Positions 16,985 to 27,380 of a stretch of 64,000 nucleotides of DNA are shown one piece after another. The stretch's first letter is position 1. Each line of letters opens with the position of its first letter. This stretch comes from Ichthyophis bannanicus. Taxonomy: Eukaryota; Chordata; Amphibia; Gymnophiona; Ichthyophiidae. The notes below the pieces were generated by a model that searched no databases, had not been told where the DNA came from, and was given only the letters and a program-made list of their open reading frames with translations. Both the position numbers and the translations under genes were made by a program. The stretch spans positions 157,517,532 through 157,581,531 of the forward strand of contig CM066041.1 of NCBI GenBank assembly GCA_033557465.1, written 5' to 3'.

Positions 16985-19765
16985 CACCACCTCTCCATTT
17001 CACTCATAAATGCCCGCTCAGTTAGGAATAGATACCACATGCTCCAGGACCTGATCATAACAGATAAGATCGACATCCTCTGTGTAACGGAAACCTGGCT
17101 AACAGACCACGACACAGTAGTAATGAACCAGCTAACACCAGAAGGATACAGCCTCCAACACTGCTCCCGGATCCATGCCAAAGGCGGAGGCGTAGCCATC
17201 ATTGCCAAAGACAACCTCCACCTGCGGATCCACACCTCATAAACCTCCAACGAAGCAGACATCCTCACCCTCACCAACAAATACCTCTCGATATGCCTGA
17301 TCTACCGCCCACCCACCACAACTGCTGACCTACCACAGATTCTACACCTTATCTCCGAAAGCACCAGCCCTTCTAAAGACCAAATTATCCTAGGAGACTT
17401 CAACCTCCCATCACTCCAGGAGAAACAAGCAGATACCTTCCTCAACGCCATGACAGCAATGGACCTGACACAAATCATACAAGAACCAACACATGAGAAA
17501 GGAAACATACTTGACCTCATATTCCTAAACTCCCAAACTGCCTCATCATACAGAAAACCAACAATCTTGCCAGTACCATGGTCGGATCATTACATCATCA
17601 ACATATCCCACACCTGTCAACTCAAAAATAACAGAGAAAACAAACATCATGTAAGGAGATTCACAGCATTTAGCAAAGAGGACTTCCTAACAAAAACCCT
17701 GCCTAACTTATGCTCAGATTCCAACAACCTTGATGACCTGATCAACAACTGGAATACAACAATCTCCTCAGCAGCCAGCACAACCAGAAACAACACCACT
17801 ACCAGACCCATCTCCTCAAAAGCCCGATGGTTCACCCCCAGCCTCCGAAAACTGAAAACCAGACTTAGAAGAACCGAAAGAAAATGGAGAAAAACCAAAA
17901 GCGACGGAGACAAAGCAAAATACCTCTACGAACTCAATGCATACCACTCAGAAACTGACAACGCCAAAAAAACCTACCACACCAAAATCATCACATCAGC
18001 CATAAACAAACCTCGAGAGCTCTTCCAAATTGTCAAAAATCTAACAAAGGCACCCAGTAACTCTGACCAGCTGCCAGATATCCCCCCTGACCTTCTCGCC
18101 CGACAATACAAACAGCTTCAACAACCACAAAACTCACATCAAAGTGCCGAAATAACTACCAAAACAAACTCATACCCCATCTTGAACAGAGAATGGAATA
18201 CATTCAACACAACCTCAAAAGAAGAAGTATCTTCCACCATCTCCTGCTTGAACACCACCACCTCCCCGCTGGACCCCTGCCCTACTGACTGGATAAAGAA
18301 AACCAAAGAAGATCTAAGTGCACCATTAACCCACATCATTAACGAGTCCTTTATACAGGGACACATGCCAGACGTCCTCAAGACCACAATCATCTGACCA
18401 ACCCTAAAAAAGCACAACCTAGACCCCCTAGACCCCACCTCCTACAGACCAGTAGCGAGCCTCCCGCTCACAGCAAAAATAATCGAGAAGATAGTCCAGC
18501 GTCAGCTTCAAGAACACCTGGACAACAACAACATACTAGACCCGCAGCAACACGGATTCCGACCACTACATGGGGTCGAGACCCTCATGGCCACACTGAT
18601 GAACACTCTCATCATAGGAACCCAAGAGAAACATTCCGGATACATCCTAATTTTCCTGGATATATCAGCGGCCTTCGACACCATCTCCCATAACACCCCC
18701 ATCCACAGACTCCAAACAATCGGAATCAAAGACACTGTACTCCAATGGTTCAGATCCTATCTAACCAACCGACAGCAACTGATCCGCACCAAAACTTCAA
18801 CCTCCCCCCCCTTCCAGCAACATCAAAGGGTACCCTAAGGATCCACATTGTCAGCCATGCTTTTCAACATCTACCTTCGCCCACTCTGCTCAGTCATACG
18901 CACCCACAATGTCAACTTCCACATATACGCCGACGACATAATGCTCTACGCCCCAATTACAACCACGGACCCAACAAGCGACCAACTATCAGCCTGCTTT
19001 GCCAACGTGTCCAACTGGCTACAAGAGAACAACTTATCCATTAACATAAAGAAGACCGAAGCTCTTATAGTGACGAAAGACCCAGACTTCAAACCACCCA
19101 CTCGCCTCACCATGGGAACCACGCAAATCCAAATACAACCCCATATAAGATATCTCGGCATTATCATCGACCAAGCCCTAACCCTTAAGCAACAAATCAA
19201 CAAGACCACAAGAACTGTATTCCACAAAGTAAAAACGGTACAACGTCTCCGACCCCTCCTTGAGCCGCAGGACTTCAGGACAGTAATGCAGGCTCTGACA
19301 CTCCCTCATCTGGACTACTGCAACATAATCTACCATGGCCTACCTGCCACACAGACCAGTCCCCTCCGAACTGCTCTAAACACCACGGCGAGAATAATTC
19401 ACAATGCAAAGAAATGGGATCACATCACCCCAATTCTGAGAGACCTTCATATTCTCCCCATCGAAGCAAGAATCAAGTACAAAACTCTTCTACTCACCCA
19501 CAAAACCATCCACCAACCACAAGCCACCCCACTCCGCGCCCTACTGCCTCGTCCGACCCACAGCAAAACAACCAGACAATCCTCCAACAGCTCCATTGCC
19601 ATCTCCCACAAAAGAACCAAGACAACACAAAGTACCTGCAACAGGGCCTTTGAACTCTATGCTCCATCCCTCTGGAACTCTCTACCAAACCACATCAGGA
19701 ACAACGGTGATCTACCATCATTCAAAAAGCAGCTAAAAACCATCCTATTCCGAGAACATCTCTGA
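16985..19765 (+). pseudogene. L2 ORF2, endonuclease-reverse transcriptase with three nonsense codons
   Basis: A single frame from about 16999 (SLINARSVRNRYHML) to TGA 19763-19765. Endonuclease marks: ILCVTETWLTDHD, GGGVAIIAKD, IILGDFNLPS and DLIFLNSQ. RT marks: SYRPVASLPLTAKIIEKI, QQHGFRP, FLDISAAFDTISH and FHIYADDIMLY (catalytic Asp pair near 18930). C-terminal part: RYLGIIIDQALTLKQQI, LPHLDYCNIIYHGLP, ILRDLHILPIEARIKYK and YAPSLWNSLPNHIR, as in L2. Stops are TAA 17240, TGA 18395 (probably CGA) and TAA 18837, where the invariant VPQGS motif is hit. All three can be explained by C to T changes. Confidence 0.9.
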
Positions 19766-19951
19766 ATAAGAATCCCCCATCTTTTCCAAGAACTCCGGAC
19801 CAAGAACTATGCTATCTTGTCAGTCTCTATGTTCACCCAAAATCATCAATGTCGAGCCCCTGGTGATGGCCCCCCCCCCCTTGTTATGTGTTCCACTGCT
19901 TTGACCCGGTGAAAAGCGGGATATAAATACAGTTAAATAAATAAATAAATG
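19766..19951 (+). repeat. L2 3' UTR and AAATA-type tail
   Basis: Contains a CCCCCCCCCC run at about 19870, TTTGACCCGGTGAAAAGCGG, ATATAAATACAG and a short AAATA array ending at about 19951. The same ending occurs as separate short insertions at 12130-12226, 42393-42593 and 43496-43723. Confidence 0.75.
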
Positions 19952-20679
19952 ACTGATTTAACAAAAAACAGTGGGTTCACAGATTAATTAGCTTTAATAC
20001 AAAGAATTCCTTTTAGAAAATTACCAGAAGTATATACTCACAGTTGCAGATCTCTCTTCAGAAGTAACAGTCCCTTTTTCTAGTCCTTCAAGACCAATTG
20101 TCTCGAGGGTGCCTGTCAGTAGGGCCTGGTTGGCTGGGACCCCAGGACATATTGGAGATACCTCTCTGGATAGTCTTTCCAGTGCAGAGGTCCTTGCTTC
20201 TTCTCAAGAGGACCACTTGAGTGCAAGGAGGTGGTCTGGGTAAGACGGATACTCAACAAGATGTTCTCGGAGCCTCCTACTGCTTATTCAAATTTTCTTA
20301 TTAAAAAAAAAAAAAAAAAAAAAAAAAGAAAGGAGTGAAGCTGCCTTTTACCACAGGAACTGCGGGCTGTAAGTATCTCGGGGCTTCGGGGGTGTGCAGA
20401 GAGGCAGTTGTTAGTGGCATTTCATTTTGATTCGGTTGAGGTTCCTTCCCGCTGTGGAGCCAGTAAAGCACAAGTGTCTGAAGCTGCAGCCTACTTCCCT
20501 CCATGGGGCCGGCAGAGCATGTGTGACTGATACTGCGGCCTATTTTCCATCGTGGTGCCAGCAGAGCACAGATAGTTGATGCTGCAGTCTGCTTCCCACT
20601 GTGCAGCCTGTTTCCTGCCACAGGGCTGCATTGTGGCCTGCTTCCTGACTTGCTTTCTTGTTACGTGTTAGCAGTGTCC
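19952..20679. other. No recognised gene; A25 tract at 20303-20327
   Basis: No coding potential. The A25 run resembles the internal A tracts 5' of gag in DIRS-A (3605, 60810), so 20100-20680 may be the 5' leader and gag of the old DIRS-D copy that follows. Protein-level homology was not visible. Confidence 0.35.
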
Positions 20680-22023
20680 AATGTCAGTATCTCTCCCCCA
20701 ATGTCTCAGCTGCAGCAAGTGGTGCCATTTTTTGAAAGATAGAACGTATGCTGCTTGTGCAGCCAGTCCTGGAGGACCTTCCCAAGTGATTTCGGGGGAT
20801 TCCTCTGTTCATCAGGTGGCAGACAGATCTTCTTTTCCAGGGCCTTTTGCCCCCTCCCTCACCCATGGGGAATGGCCCTCCTTTTATTCAGTTGGTCGGT
20901 GTGCATAGGGGAGTTTATCACCTTGCTGGATTTGGCAGAGGTGTACTTCCATATTCCCATCCGAGAGGATCATCAACACTTCTTGCCTTTCACAGTGTTG
21001 GGCGAGCACAATTGGTTTTGTCAATGCTTTTTGGTTTGGTGACCACGCCCAAAGGACTTTCTCGAAAGTCGTGGTGGTGCTCCATTGCAAGGGCATTTGT
21101 GTGCACTCGTATTGGGATGACTGGCTAATCCAGGCCAATTCCCGGTCCGAGACTCAGATCTATGGATCGGGTTGTGCAGCTTCTCGAGGGGTTTGGCTGA
21201 GCGGTCAATCACACCCAAGAGCTTTCTGGTTCCTTCCCAGACATTGGAGTTTCTCAGGGCTCACTTTGACACTTGAATAGAGAGTGTGTTTCTGATATCA
21301 AATTCCTCACCAAATTTTCAGGTGTTTCAGAGGAGTCCGGCTACCAGGACCTGGGATGTCTGCAATTGCTGGAGCAATGGCAGTGACTCTAGAGCTGGTT
21401 CCCGGGGCTCGGGCATACATGAGGCCACTGCAGGGGGTGTTGCTGATGTGTTGGCCTCCTTGCTCGCAGGATTAGAATGTTCGCCTTCCGTTTCCTTGAG
21501 TCATGCGGCACAATCTCCTTTGATGGGCTTGTCTCGACAAGATGCTCTGGGGAATGCTGCTTGAGACCCCAGCTTGGATATTGGTGGCAAGAGCTGCCAG
21601 TCTGGGGGCTGGGGTGCTCATTGTCTTGACAGAACAGCCCAGGGGAGATGGTCCCCTGGGGATGCCAAGTTGGCCACCAATCGGCTCGAGGCGAGGGCCA
21701 TCTAGTTTGCATTAGTGAGCTTTTAGAGCCTCATCAAGGGTTGCACGGTGCATGTGCTGTCAGACAATGCCACCGCAGTAGCATATGCTAATCGCCAGGG
21801 TGGTACCAATGATGATGTTCTTGTTCCCATGGGATGAGCTATTCTTGCAGGTCCTGTCAGCCCAACACATTGCAGGAGAGGAGAATGTGTAGGCCAATTT
21901 TCTCAGCCATCTTGTGCTCAATCCAGGCAAATGGGAATTAGCTCCCTGGGCCTTCGACCACATAGTGACCAGATTTGGGGGGGGGGGGGGTTTCGGAAGC
22001 AGACCTCATGGACAGGGGTTCGA
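20680..22023 (+). pseudogene. Old DIRS-D copy, RT-RNase H remnant (piece 1 of 3)
   Basis: Scattered reading frames match DIRS-B pol: EFITLLDLAEVYFHIPIRED (20910-20965), YWDDWLIQANSRSETQ (about 21110) and, in RNase H, LSDNATAVAYANRQGGT (21757-21810). Many stops and frameshifts are present. The copy breaks at 22023 where a CR1 begins, and the matching continuation is found at 28021. A G13 run sits at about 21976. Confidence 0.85.
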
Positions 22024-23331
22024 ATGCTAAAGAAATCAAGGAAGCTAACAAACGTTACAGCGCAGTAATAATAATGAGTGATTTCAATTACCCCGGTATC
22101 GACTGAGTCAGTGTCACGGCAGGACATGCTAGGGAGATAAAGTTCCTAGATGAAATAAATGACTGCTTCTTGGAGCAGCTGGTTCATGAACCAACCAGAG
22201 GGGAAGCCATATTAGACCTAGTCCTTAGTGGAACACCAGATCTTGTGCAAGAGATAAGGGTGTTGGGGCCACTTGGCAATAGTGATCATAGCATGACCGT
22301 GTTTGATTTAATTAGTGGAGGAGGGATAGTAAGGAAATCCACAGTACTATCTTTTAACATTCGAAAGGGAAACTATGATAAAATGAGGAAAATAGTTAAG
22401 AAAAAACTAAAAGGAGCAGTTGCAAAGCTTAAAGACTTACATCAAGCTTGGGTGTTGTTGAAAACTACTATCTTGGAAGCCCAGACCAGCTGTATTCCAC
22501 ACTTTAAGAAAAGTGGAAGGAAGTCCAAAATACTGCCAGCATGGTTTAAAGGTGAGGTCATAGAGGCTGTTGTTGCCAAAAAAGCATCTTTCAGGAAATG
22601 GAAAAAAGAGCCAAATGATGAAACCTGGAAACAGCACAAGCACTGGCAAGTCAAATGCAAGGCATGATAAGGCAAGCAAAGGGAGAATTTGAGAAGCTTG
22701 CTGCGGAAGCAAAAACGCAAAATAAAGACTTTTTCAAGTACATTCGTAGCAAAAAACCTGTGAGAGAGTCAGTTGGTCCATTAGATGATAGAGGGGTTAA
22801 AGGGGCACTAAGAGGTGATAAGGCAATAGTGGAGAGACTGAATGAATTCTTTGCTTCAGTCTTTACTGAGGAAGATGTAGGGATGTTACCCATGACTGAA
22901 GTGGTATTTAAAGGTGCGGAAGAATTAAAGGAAATATCGATACATCGGGAAGATGTATTACAACTATTAGATAAACTGAAGAGTAGCAAATCACCTGGGC
23001 CAGATGGTATATATCCAAGGGTGTTGAAAGAACTGAAATATGAGATTGCAGACCTGCTATTAGTAATCTGTGAATTTTCATTAAAATCATCTGTAATACC
23101 TGAAGATTGGAGGATGGCAAACGTAACGCCAATTTTTAAAAAGGGTTCCAGGGATGATCCGGGAACCCGGAAAAATGGTAGAAACCATCATAAAGAACAA
23201 AATTACTCAGCATGTAGATAGTCATGGCCTAATGGGAGACAGCCAACATGGCTTTAGACAAGGAAGATCTTGTCTTACTAATCTGTTATGTTTTTTTGAA
23301 GGTGTGTATAAACAGGTAGACAAAGGCGAGT
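22024..23331 (+). pseudogene. CR1-2, 5' part: endonuclease end and RT start
   Basis: Reads KEIKEANKRYSAVIIM, MEQLVHEPTRGEAILDLVLS, GPLGNSDHSMTVFDLISGG, then KKKLKGAVAKLKDLHQAWV, SPGPDGIYPRVLKEL and QHGFRQGRSCLTNLL, stopping after GVYKQVDKGE. Frameshifts lie near 22660 and 23155. It is inserted in the old DIRS-D. Downstream it abuts DIRS-B, and the CR1 resumes at 27381 only after about 270 codons are skipped. The 5' end is truncated in the endonuclease, as usual for LINE insertions. Confidence 0.9.
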
Positions 23332-23815
23332 GCAGGGCAGCCAGGACGCGGAAGGGCCCGGTGAATTGGTCAAATTGGAATCAGGGGCAGCATATCTGGC
23401 CGATGTGCAGTATGAGCTAATGCGTAGCTTGGCCAACAGCATGGCATCCGCCATAGCAGCGAGGCGATATTTGTGGCTTCGCAACTGGTCTGCAGATGTG
23501 TCCTCCAAGGCTCGCTTAAGCAAGCTTCCGTTTAAAGGGAAGCTTTTGTTTGGAGAGGATTTAGAGAAATTGGTCAAGGATTTGGGTGAGTCCAAAGGGG
23601 GTAAACTGCCCGAAGATAAGACCAAGCTTGCCCGTCCGTTTCAAGCGGGTAGAGGACAGTTGCGGGATTTTTGGCGGTTTCGGTCTCAGCGTTTCCTTGC
23701 CAGCCAGAGAGGCCGTTACTCTAACCGAAGTCAGGGTTTCCGGGGGTTTCGAGGAGCAGGTCGGGGGTTTGGACCTTCCTCGTCTTCTGCCTTCCAGGCC
23801 AAAAAGCAGCAATGA
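23332..23815 (+). pseudogene. DIRS-B gag, C-terminal part only
   Basis: Open frame to TGA 23813-23815. The segment YELMRSLANSMASAIAARRYLWLRNW and LPFKGKLLFGEDLEKL matches the DIRS-A gag segment around GIAIAARRLAWLQASDLEPW and GENLFGEDWQ. It ends in a Gly/Arg/Phe-rich tail typical of RNA-binding gag C-termini. The N-terminal part and zinc cluster are deleted. Confidence 0.8.
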
Positions 23816-25312
23816 TATAAGGGGGGTCCAGGCAACCTTGGTGCCGGTAGGGGGCCGGTTGCAAGACTTTTATCCTGCCTGGACCCGGGTAACATCAGAC
23901 ATGTGGGTCCTGGAAGTGATTCGAGAGGGTTACACGCTAGAGATGCTGAAGCCCGTGCGTCCCGCCTTTGTTCGCTCGCCCGGCAAGTCACCTTCCAAGA
24001 TCGCTGCAATGAGGGAAACGGTCCAGCGGTTACTGCACCTCAAGGCCATCGTACCTGTTCCACAAGACCAACGCGGCGAAGGTCGATACTCCATTTATTT
24101 CATCGTCCCAAAGAAGGATGGCGGGGTCCGTCCTATCTTGGACCTCAAGGGAGTGAATCGGTGCCTCCGCGTGTCTCATTTCCATATGGAGACGCTGCGG
24201 TCGGTGATAGTGGCGGTCCAGCAAGGGGAGTTTCTTACCTCTCTCGACCTATCGGAGGCGTATCTCCACATTCCCATCCGCCCCGACCATCATCAATTTC
24301 TCCGGTTCGCGGTTCCGTTCGGACATTTTCAGTTTCGCGCCCTGCCCTTTGGATTAGCAACGGCTCCCCGGACCTTCACCAAGATCATGGTGGTTGTGGC
24401 AGCGGCGTTGAGACGGGAAGGTATTCTCATGCATCCGTACCTCGACGACTGGCTGATTCGAGCAAAGTCGCGTGCCGAGAGCCTGTCAGCCACGGCTCGG
24501 GTAGTGACCTTTTTGGAGGAGCTCGGCTGGGTGGTCAACTTGGCAAAGAGTCATTTGATTCCTTCGCAAGATCTGGAATATCTCGGGGCCCGATTCAACA
24601 CCAAGATTGGACGAGTGTTCCTCACCCACGACAGAGCTCAGAGTCTCCGGAGTCGAGTGTCCCGGTTCCTGTGCTTCCGAGCGCCTTCGGCCTGGACTTA
24701 TCTTCAGTTGCTGGGAACAATGGCAGCGTCCATAGAAACGGTGCCCTGGGCGAGAGCGCACATGCGTCCGTTGCAAAGTGCCTTGCTTTGCCGGTGGTCA
24801 CATCAGGAGGATCCCCTGTCTCGGAGATTACCATATCCGATGGAAGCGCGCCGCTCGCTTCTGTGGTGGTTGTGTCCCAAGTCCCTGGCGGCGGGACAGA
24901 CGCTGGTAGCTCCGGCCTGGGTCACAGTGATGACCGATGCCAGTCTCCTGGGCTGGGGGGCTCACTGTCAAGGCCGGTTCGCGCAGGGGGTCTGGTCTCC
25001 CCGAGAGAGCCTCTGGTCCATCAACCGGCTGGAACTGCGAGCGATTTTCCTAGCACTTCTAGCGTTTCGGTCGCTGGTCCAGTAGGCGGCAGTTCGCGTG
25101 TTTTCCGACAATGCCACGGCGGTGTCATACGTCAACAGACAGGGGGGTACCTCCAGCACCGTGCTAGCAGCCGAAGCCGCAGCCCTCTTCAGCTGGGCGG
25201 AAGCGAATCTGCTGGCGCTGTCGGCGGCGCATGTCGCCGGGGTCGACAATGTCCAGGCGGATTTTCTCAGCCGCGTTTGGGTGGATCCGGGAGAATGGGT
25301 TCTACATCCTGA
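23816..25312 (+). CDS. Overlapping open frame across DIRS-B RT, in the gag/recombinase frame
   Basis: From the gag stop to TGA 25310-25312 the gag frame stays open for about 499 codons while RT-RNase H is coded one step ahead. After that TGA the same frame is open again from 25313 to 26740 and codes the recombinase. This repeats the frame order of DIRS-A and C. The product is Ser/Gly/Arg-rich without a recognised fold. Confidence 0.5.
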   Translation, partial: YKGGPGNLGAGRGPVARLLSCLDPGNIRHVGPGSDSRGLHARDAEARASRLCSLARQVTFQDRCNEGNGPAVTAPQGHRTCSTRPTRRRSILHLFHRPKEGWRGPSYLGPQGSESVPPRVSFPYGDAAVGDSGGPARGVSYLSRPIGGVSPHSHPPRPSSISPVRGSVRTFSVSRPALWISNGSPDLHQDHGGCGSGVETGRYSHASVPRRLADSSKVACREPVSHGSGSDLFGGARLGGQLGKESFDSFARSGISRGPIQHQDWTSVPHPRQSSESPESSVPVPVLPSAFGLDLSSVAGNNGSVHRNGALGESAHASVAKCLALPVVTSGGSPVSEITISDGSAPLASVVVVSQVPGGGTDAGSSGLGHSDDRCQSPGLGGSLSRPVRAGGLVSPREPLVHQPAGTASDFPSTSSVSVAGPVGGSSRVFRQCHGGVIRQQTGGYLQHRASSRSRSPLQLGGSESAGAVGGACRRGRQCPGGFSQPRLGGSGRMGSTS

Positions 25313-25745
25313 CGTCTTCCAGATGCTCATCCGCAGGTGGGGCACACCGGTCATGGACCTAATGGCGACGTTTGCGTCAGCAAAGGTGGAACGTTTTTTC
25401 AGCAGGCGCCGGGAACGGATGTCGGAAGGCCTCGATGCTCTCAGTCAGGTTTGGCCTCCGGAACAGCTGCTGTATGTGTTTCCTCCATGGGTTCTCATCG
25501 GCAGAGTTCTGCAGCGGGTCCAATTGTACACCGGTCGCGTCCTTCTCATAGCTCCAGATTGGCCTCGCCGGCCTTGGTATGCGGACCTGGTGAGACTGCT
25601 AGTGGCAAGACTGTGGCGACTCCCGAACCGGCCGGATCTGCTGTCGCAGGGTCCTCTATTCATGCCTCACGTGGATCGGTTCTCGCTTACGGCCTGGCTC
25701 TTGAGCGGGCAAGGTTGCTACACAGAGGCTACTCGTCTTCCGTGA
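23816..25745 (+). pseudogene. DIRS-B RT-RNase H polyprotein with one nonsense codon
   Basis: Frame +1 to gag, open from upstream of 23816 to 25745 except TAG 25083-25085. RT: VPKKDGGVRPILDLKGVN, TSLDLSEAYLHIPIRPDH, FRALPFGLATAPRTF and the catalytic HPYLDDWLIRAKS (about 24435). RNase H: MTDASLLGWGAHCQG, ELRAIFLALLAF, FSDNATAVSYVNRQGGT and VQADFLSRVW. The C-terminal block (VMDLMATFASAKVERF, YVFPPWVLIGRVL, LLIAPDWPRRPWY) corresponds to the putative methyltransferase-like region. The TAG lies between the RNase H blocks and would remove two acidic catalytic residues. Confidence 0.9.
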
Positions 25746-26740
25746 TCACCACCCTTCTGAAGGCCAGGAGAAGATCTACGTCCTTGGCTTATGTGCGGGT
25801 CTGGCGAATTTTTGAGTCGTGGTGTGCGGAAAGGAAGTATGTAGCTCTGAAGTCCTCCATCGCTCAAATCTTAGATTTTCTGCAGCATGGCTTTGATAAA
25901 GGGTTGGCCCCTGCATCATTACGGGTACAGGTCGCGGCCCTTTCCTGCTACAGGGGCAAGGTCGGAGGGCGCACGATTGCTTGTCATAGTGATGTTAAAC
26001 GTTTTCTACGGGCTGGGTCGCTGTTGCAACCTCCGTCGAGACCCGTGGTCCCTCAGTGGCACTTGCCTTCTGTCTTGGATGCCTTGCAGGGTGAACCCTT
26101 TGAGCCGCTTTCTCGGGCGTCGCTCAAAGATCTCACTTTAAAGGTCGTGTTTCTTGTGGCCATTTGCTCTGCACGAAGAATCTCCGAGTTACAAGCTCTC
26201 TCTTGCAGAGAGCCCTATCTGCTATTTTTTCCTTCAAAGGTGGTTCTCCGAACTGTTCCTTCGTTCCTTCCTAAGGTGGTGTCGCCATTTCATATGAATC
26301 AGGAGATTTCTTTACCTGTCTTTTCGCGATCCTCGGGGGAGTCTTCTACAGGCAATTTCCACAGTTTGGATGTACGTCGATCCCTAAAGAAGTATCTTTC
26401 TCGGACGGCGAGTTTTCGCAAGTCGGATAGACTTTTCGTTCTCTTTGCGGGGCCTAGGAGGGGCGAGGCGGCCTCCAAAGCGTCCATTGCCCGGTGGATT
26501 AAGGAAGCTATTGCATCGGCTTACATGTTGGCAGGTAAGTCCGTGCCGGAAGGTCTTCGAGCTCATTCCACCAGAGCTCAGGCTTCTTCTTGGGCGGAGC
26601 TTCGCTGGGTTCCGCCGCTGGATATTTGTAAAGCAGCTACTTGGTCTTCCTTGAACACCTTTGTGCGCCATTATCGCCTGGATGTTCAAAGAACAAGTGA
26701 TACTGCGTTCGGGGCTGCTGTACTTCAGGCGGGTCTTTAG
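25337..26740 (+). CDS. DIRS-B tyrosine recombinase, apparently intact
   Basis: Open to TAG 26738-26740. Enzyme homology starts near 25690 (LLHRGYSSSVITTLLKARRR, YVRVWRIFESWCAERK, the arm/core-binding domain); upstream residues belong to the RT-overlapping frame. The catalytic domain has CSARRISELQALSCRE (Arg near 26175), RAHSTRAQASSWAEL (HxxR near 26564) and FVRHYRLDVQ with the nucleophilic Tyr (near 26667). It cuts and rejoins DNA to insert the element circle. This is the only recombinase in the window without an internal lesion, although its element lacks a left end. Reading upstream in frame meets the TGA at 25310. Confidence 0.88.
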   Translation: MGHTGHGPNGDVCVSKGGTFFQQAPGTDVGRPRCSQSGLASGTAAVCVSSMGSHRQSSAAGPIVHRSRPSHSSRLASPALVCGPGETASGKTVATPEPAGSAVAGSSIHASRGSVLAYGLALERARLLHRGYSSSVITTLLKARRRSTSLAYVRVWRIFESWCAERKYVALKSSIAQILDFLQHGFDKGLAPASLRVQVAALSCYRGKVGGRTIACHSDVKRFLRAGSLLQPPSRPVVPQWHLPSVLDALQGEPFEPLSRASLKDLTLKVVFLVAICSARRISELQALSCREPYLLFFPSKVVLRTVPSFLPKVVSPFHMNQEISLPVFSRSSGESSTGNFHSLDVRRSLKKYLSRTASFRKSDRLFVLFAGPRRGEAASKASIARWIKEAIASAYMLAGKSVPEGLRAHSTRAQASSWAELRWVPPLDICKAATWSSLNTFVRHYRLDVQRTSDTAFGAAVLQAGL

Positions 26741-26780
26741 ACTCCCTCCCATGCTTAATTAGCTCACTGCTCTGGTACTT

Positions 26781-26878
26781 ACCCAGAGGTCCGGGACTAG
26801 CCTGGTTACACGAACAGGAAGGTGAAATTAGACTTACCTGCTAATTGTAGTTCCTGTAGTGTAGCCAGGCTAGTCCCG
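26781..26878. repeat. DIRS-B internal complementary region
   Basis: Bases 26781-26820 should be the complement of the missing left end. Bases 26821-26878 are the complement of the right end at 27322-27380, with a few mismatches. Because both halves contain GGGACTAGCCTGG in inverse order, the ICR itself is a near-perfect hairpin. Confidence 0.88.
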
Positions 26879-27380
26879 TATCCCTTCCCTGTTGTCTGTG
26901 GCGTGACAGTAGCCTGAAGTACATGCCTGCTTTACAGGTAAGAGTTCTTTACATATTCCTCTCGTTCCTACCTCACTAGGATCAGTCTGGGGGGTGCTGC
27001 CTCCGTCTTGGCGGTAGGTGGCTAGGTCGGTTTTCGGGGGCCTCTTCTTTGCTTGCTCTGTGAGAAGCCTGCGTCACTTAAAGTCACGGTGCTAACAGTG
27101 CTTTCCGTTCGGCTTGTACATAGTTTCCCATTTGGTTCGAAGTTTTGAATAGTTTGCTGTAGTAGTTCAACGCTTACTTGTGTCTCCGGTGAGTCTGCTT
27201 TGTCAATAGGTTACTGATGGCAGGAGGCAGATCCCGAGGGGATATACCGGTGACATCACGAAAAAAGAGGAGGAGTTTCTCAGTCTCCAAAGCTGCTGGA
27301 TGAGATAGGGAACCCAGAGGTCCGGGACTAGCCTGGCTACACTACAGGAACTACAATTAGCATGTAAGTCTAATTTCACC
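26879..27380 (+). repeat. DIRS-B 3' noncoding region and right terminus
   Basis: Noncoding. The last about 60 bases (GTCCGGGACTAGCCTGGCTA and on) pair with the ICR and end at TTCACC 27380. The genomic terminus has GCATGTAAGTC where the ICR version implies GCAGGTAAGTC, so the donor-like word has mutated in the terminus only. Confidence 0.8.

Larger units (their letters stand above)
15007..19951 (+). mobile_element. L2-clade LINE, split by a 1.5-kb unknown insert
   Basis: Plus strand: a Pro/Thr-rich 5' coding region (about 15070-15373), an unrelated insert, endonuclease from about 16985, RT, C-terminal part ending at TGA 19763-19765, and a tail ending GTGAAAAGCGGGATATAAAT plus AAATA repeats at about 19951. 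The RT and tail are typical of vertebrate L2. ORF2 is a single frame broken by only three stop codons, so this is a moderately young but dead copy. Confidence 0.8.
23332..27380 (+). mobile_element. DIRS-B, young DIRS-type retrotransposon lacking its left end
   Basis: Contains the end of gag (to 23815), RT-RNase H (to 25745, one stop), an intact tyrosine recombinase (to 26740), ICR 26781-26878 and the right end at 27380. The left ITR and N-terminal gag are missing and the adjacent CR1 lacks its middle, so one deletion probably removed both. GC content is clearly higher than in its surroundings and codons are well kept, indicating youth. The right end is defined by exact complementarity with the ICR. 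Confidence 0.9.
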
